Below are positions 14,938 to 17,387 of a stretch of 17,387 nucleotides of DNA, one piece after another. The stretch covers positions 1 through 17,387 of the forward strand of contig JAFLUV010000029.1 of NCBI GenBank assembly GCA_022508635.1. The letters run 5' to 3'. The stretch comes from Prevotellaceae bacterium. Lineage in GTDB: Bacteria; Bacteroidota; Bacteroidia; Bacteroidales; Bacteroidaceae. The notes under the pieces are model-generated. The model was not told the DNA's origin and did not search any database. It saw nothing but the letters and a program-made list of their open reading frames with translations. Every line of letters begins with the position of its first letter. The first letter of the stretch is position 1. Position numbers and translations under genes: made by a program.

Positions 14938-17304
14938 TTAGAGTTTGACTTTTGCAGATGCAACACCGTTAGCGGTAACAGCCTTGACGACATAGACGCC
15001 GGGAGCGATGCCGGCAACGGGAAGTGTGTCCTTCACCGTTCCTGCCACCTTTGCACCGCTGGCTGCAAAGACGATGATGGCTTTCACGGCCGACGCAGAG
15101 CGCACTGTGATGTTCGTGCCGTCGCAGATGATTTGTGCCTCGCTGTCAGTTGTAGAGAGGAGCACGTCATCTATGCCGTCTGCCTCCGATGTCTTGGGAG
15201 AGAAGAATGCCGTGAGCGTGCGTGGCAGAGCCGATGCTGCGACTTCATAGTCCTTGTCTACTGCTACGATGCGGTGCTTCTCTCCCCAGTAGAGGAACAT
15301 GGAATTGCCCTTGGCCGTTGCCGTCGCTACGCCGCATTGCCAGACAGCATTGCCACGATCGGGGTCGTTGACCTTCACGACGGGGTCGATGAGTTCTGCA
15401 GATTCCTTCACGACATTGAGCAGGAGGTCGAGCACTTCGCCGTGCGTATCGTCATCGGCTCCGGCAAGTCCGTTGTCAGTAACCCGTATGCGCATGCGGG
15501 TCTTGCCGATAGCTGCATCATCGGGCACGGCAATTGTCGTTGCGATTTCCGTTTGTGTCGCTGCGCCGAGGTCTTGCGATGTCTCGAAGTATCCGTCACG
15601 ATCCCAGTCCAGATAAAGGAAGACTCTGTAGCTGCCGGAAGCACGATTGAGGGTGATTGTTAGAGGAACTTCCCCGCCATCTGGCACGACTGTTGCAGCA
15701 TCTCGCGTGAGGAAGACGTACTTGTTTGCCGGAGCAGAGGCACTCGATTCGGCGATGCCGCTCCCGCTGTATGCAGACATCGGGTAGCGGAAATCCTTGC
15801 CGACGGCTGCCTTCTGTATGTACACGTCGCCCGTGCTGCCGCAAGGCATCTTGTAGATTTGGTTGCTGAGTGCGAATTCGCTGCGGGCTGTCACGAACGT
15901 GAAGTCGCCGATTTCGCCGAGCAGGAGCTCTGTGTCACCGTCCATGAAGTGATAGGGAGCGAAGCCTTCGGTATCGGAAACCGTGTACTTCCTGCCTGCA
16001 CTGATTGCGGTGTTGGCAGCGACGTTGACGATCTGATAGCCGCCTGTGGCGTTGGACGTGCCTACGAAGTACCACTGCTGTGTCTTGCTGAGAGGATCCA
16101 TCTTCTGCCAAGTGCCGCCGGCATCGTATGCCAGTCCCTGCGGACTGACGATGTGGTATGCGGCGGCGATGGTGCCGACGGCGGCCGACGGCGTGAAGGG
16201 CTGCACCTCATAGTCCTCGTCACTCTCCTCGATGCTCCAGTACGAGCCGGCGTTGGTTGTGCCCGTATAGTAGGTGATGACGTAGGACGATGCGCCGTCC
16301 TTGTTCAGGCCTCGTCCGGCCGTGGAGCTGGGTGTGTCGTAGCCCGCGCAGTCGGTCGACGAGAGCCAGAAGCAGTTGTTGTTGGCCGTGCTCGTGCTTA
16401 CGGGGCCGCCCACATAGTACTCTTGCGGCTCACGGCTTATGCTGACTCTCGACGAGGCGCCCTGAGCCATGTTGCACGATCCGAGGTAGTGTCCCGTGGC
16501 AGTGTTCTGGATGTAGAAGCAGTTCTCGTGCTCCGTGGGGATGAACTTCCAGAAGATTTTGTTGGATATGCCGTAGCTTCCGACCATGAGACTGCCGTCG
16601 GCCTGCTCGGTGATGTAGCTCGTGGAGTTGTTCTGCCATCGGATGGTGTAGACCTTTGCCTCGGAGTGGTCGGGACCGTCGGGCACTGTTGCGGCTCCCG
16701 GCGTATAGGGTGCGCCGTCCTTTCCCAGGACGATTGCCTCGAGTCCGAAGAAGCATCCGGCGTTGTCCGTACCCTTCGTGACGGTGAGGGTTATGGTGAG
16801 CGGGTTTGACGCCTGCATGTCTGCGGCGGCACTCTTTTCCCAGTTCTTCTTGGCTCCGGTGATGCCTGCGGCGATGTCTATGTCGCTGTAGGTGACGAAG
16901 TCCTTGCCGTTCACGTCGACATCGACGTTGAACTTGCGGTTCTTTCCGTCCGTGGGGCTCTGGTAGTTGCCCGCACTGTTGAGTGCATGTATGTAGAGTC
17001 CGGCGGTGTTGAATTGGAAGTCATCGGGCAGTCCGCTGACTTCGAGTTCGAGCTTTATGGTCGGCGACGTGTTGCCGTTGACGTTTGGACAGACGATTGT
17101 GTTGTCGGAGAGTGCCATCAGTGCATGCGAGCTGCTGCGCACGACGGCGGTTGCTCCGTCCACTCCGCTGACGTTGACGGTGAAGTCCGTGGCGCTTGTT
17201 CCCTTGCGGGTGAATGTGAGCGTGAGTCGGTCTTCCGCCGCATGTGCCGCGACGGTGCATGCCATTGCTGCTGCGGCGAGGCATAGTAGCATTAGTCTTC
17301 TCAT
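14938..17304 (-). CDS. Secreted multidomain protein: beta-trefoil-like, GEVED-like, T9SS-like tail
   Basis: The 788-residue exported protein shows no catalytic domain I can recognise. Order: signal peptide (1-22, MRRLMLLCLAAAAMACTVAAHA); a beta-sandwich-like module ending in LTVTKGTDNAGCFFGLEAI (about 23-192) of a kind seen in Prevotella secreted glycan-active proteins; a ricin/beta-trefoil-like region (about 217-360, with WKFIPTEHENCFYIQNTATG and GHYLG); a second similar region (about 382-535, YHIVSPQGLAYDAGG, QQWYFVG); a GEVED-like domain (545-633, YLDWDRDGYF, TRMRIRVTDN, HGEVLDLLLNV); and a C-terminal segment (about 712-788) ending PGVYVVKAVTANGVASAKVKL-like, typical of type IX secretion sorting tails. 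The likely job is surface display or release and carbohydrate binding, partnering the adjacent sulfatase. Domain names are pattern recognition only. Its promoter lies beyond the right edge or was not recognised. Confidence 0.8.
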   Translation of the reverse strand: MRRLMLLCLAAAAMACTVAAHAAEDRLTLTFTRKGTSATDFTVNVSGVDGATAVVRSSSHALMALSDNTIVCPNVNGNTSPTIKLELEVSGLPDDFQFNTAGLYIHALNSAGNYQSPTDGKNRKFNVDVDVNGKDFVTYSDIDIAAGITGAKKNWEKSAAADMQASNPLTITLTVTKGTDNAGCFFGLEAIVLGKDGAPYTPGAATVPDGPDHSEAKVYTIRWQNNSTSYITEQADGSLMVGSYGISNKIFWKFIPTEHENCFYIQNTATGHYLGSCNMAQGASSRVSISREPQEYYVGGPVSTSTANNNCFWLSSTDCAGYDTPSSTAGRGLNKDGASSYVITYYTGTTNAGSYWSIEESDEDYEVQPFTPSAAVGTIAAAYHIVSPQGLAYDAGGTWQKMDPLSKTQQWYFVGTSNATGGYQIVNVAANTAISAGRKYTVSDTEGFAPYHFMDGDTELLLGEIGDFTFVTARSEFALSNQIYKMPCGSTGDVYIQKAAVGKDFRYPMSAYSGSGIAESSASAPANKYVFLTRDAATVVPDGGEVPLTITLNRASGSYRVFLYLDWDRDGYFETSQDLGAATQTEIATTIAVPDDAAIGKTRMRIRVTDNGLAGADDDTHGEVLDLLLNVVKESAELIDPVVKVNDPDRGNAVWQCGVATATAKGNSMFLYWGEKHRIVAVDKDYEVAASALPRTLTAFFSPKTSEADGIDDVLLSTTDSEAQIICDGTNITVRSASAVKAIIVFAASGAKVAGTVKDTLPVAGIAPGVYVVKAVTANGVASAKVKL

Positions 17305-17387
17305 AGCGTTGGTCTTGGTTTTTGTGTGTTGGTTGTGTGTGCCTTGTGTGGCAGTGTGGAGGGAAAAAGGCAGAGGTGAATTCCCGA
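17305..17387 (-). other. Upstream region of the secreted-protein operon, no promoter seen
   Basis: These 83 bases precede the minus-strand ATG at 17304. Read on that strand they are rich in CA and CAA dinucleotides. No TAnnTTTG box and no TTG with suitable spacing were found. The promoter is probably outside the window, or further genes of the operon lie to the right. Confidence 0.5.

Noticed and set aside
13769..14941. 390-residue plus-strand open frame
   Set aside because: It is antisense to the sulfatase, which has a signal peptide and intact family motifs.

Overview
The window looks like a chromosomal segment of a Bacteroidales bacterium, most plausibly a GC-rich member of the Prevotellaceae. 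The evidence is: Bacteroidetes-type promoters (TTG, about 20 nt, TAnnTTTG) in three gaps; starts without strong Shine-Dalgarno sequences; an HU-related protein of the Bacteroidetes type; a 604-residue PurF-like protein of the kind known from Bacteroides and relatives; the DapL route to diaminopimelate; and a secreted protein with a GEVED-type module and a type IX secretion-like C-terminal tail. The genus assignment is inference.

Layout. (1) 1-1461: an HU/IHF-related nucleoid protein with its own promoter and terminator, a small two-helix membrane protein of unknown role, and a 365-bp gap holding hairpins and the asnB promoter. (2) 1462-7409, plus strand: asnB, a purF-like gene, pyrG and dapF, tightly packed (gaps of 10 and 17 nt, then an ATGA overlap), so probably one operon. 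(3) 7410-7600: an unusual intergenic element. Five CpG-rich cores lie exactly 22 bp apart, nested in a perfect 26-bp inverted repeat. (4) 7601-13297: dapL, then carA with its own promoter, then carB. (5) 13298-13384: a hairpin between convergent genes. (6) 13385-17304, minus strand: a two-gene secreted module, a Ser-type sulfatase downstream of a multidomain, probably glycan-binding, surface protein.

How the genes work together. Four separate glutamine amidotransferases (AsnB, PurF-like, PyrG, CarA with its partner CarB) lie within 12 kb. This makes the block a glutamine-nitrogen node feeding asparagine, CTP, carbamoyl phosphate (pyrimidines and arginine) and possibly a purine precursor. DapL and DapF catalyse consecutive steps of the aminotransferase route to meso-diaminopimelate (lysine, peptidoglycan) and flank the 22-bp array. 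The minus-strand module is functionally separate and probably acts on sulfated host or dietary glycans outside the cytoplasm.

The most interesting signal is the 22-bp phased, dyad-symmetric mosaic at 7430-7539. It is not a CRISPR, tRNA or ordinary terminator, and I do not recognise it as a named element.
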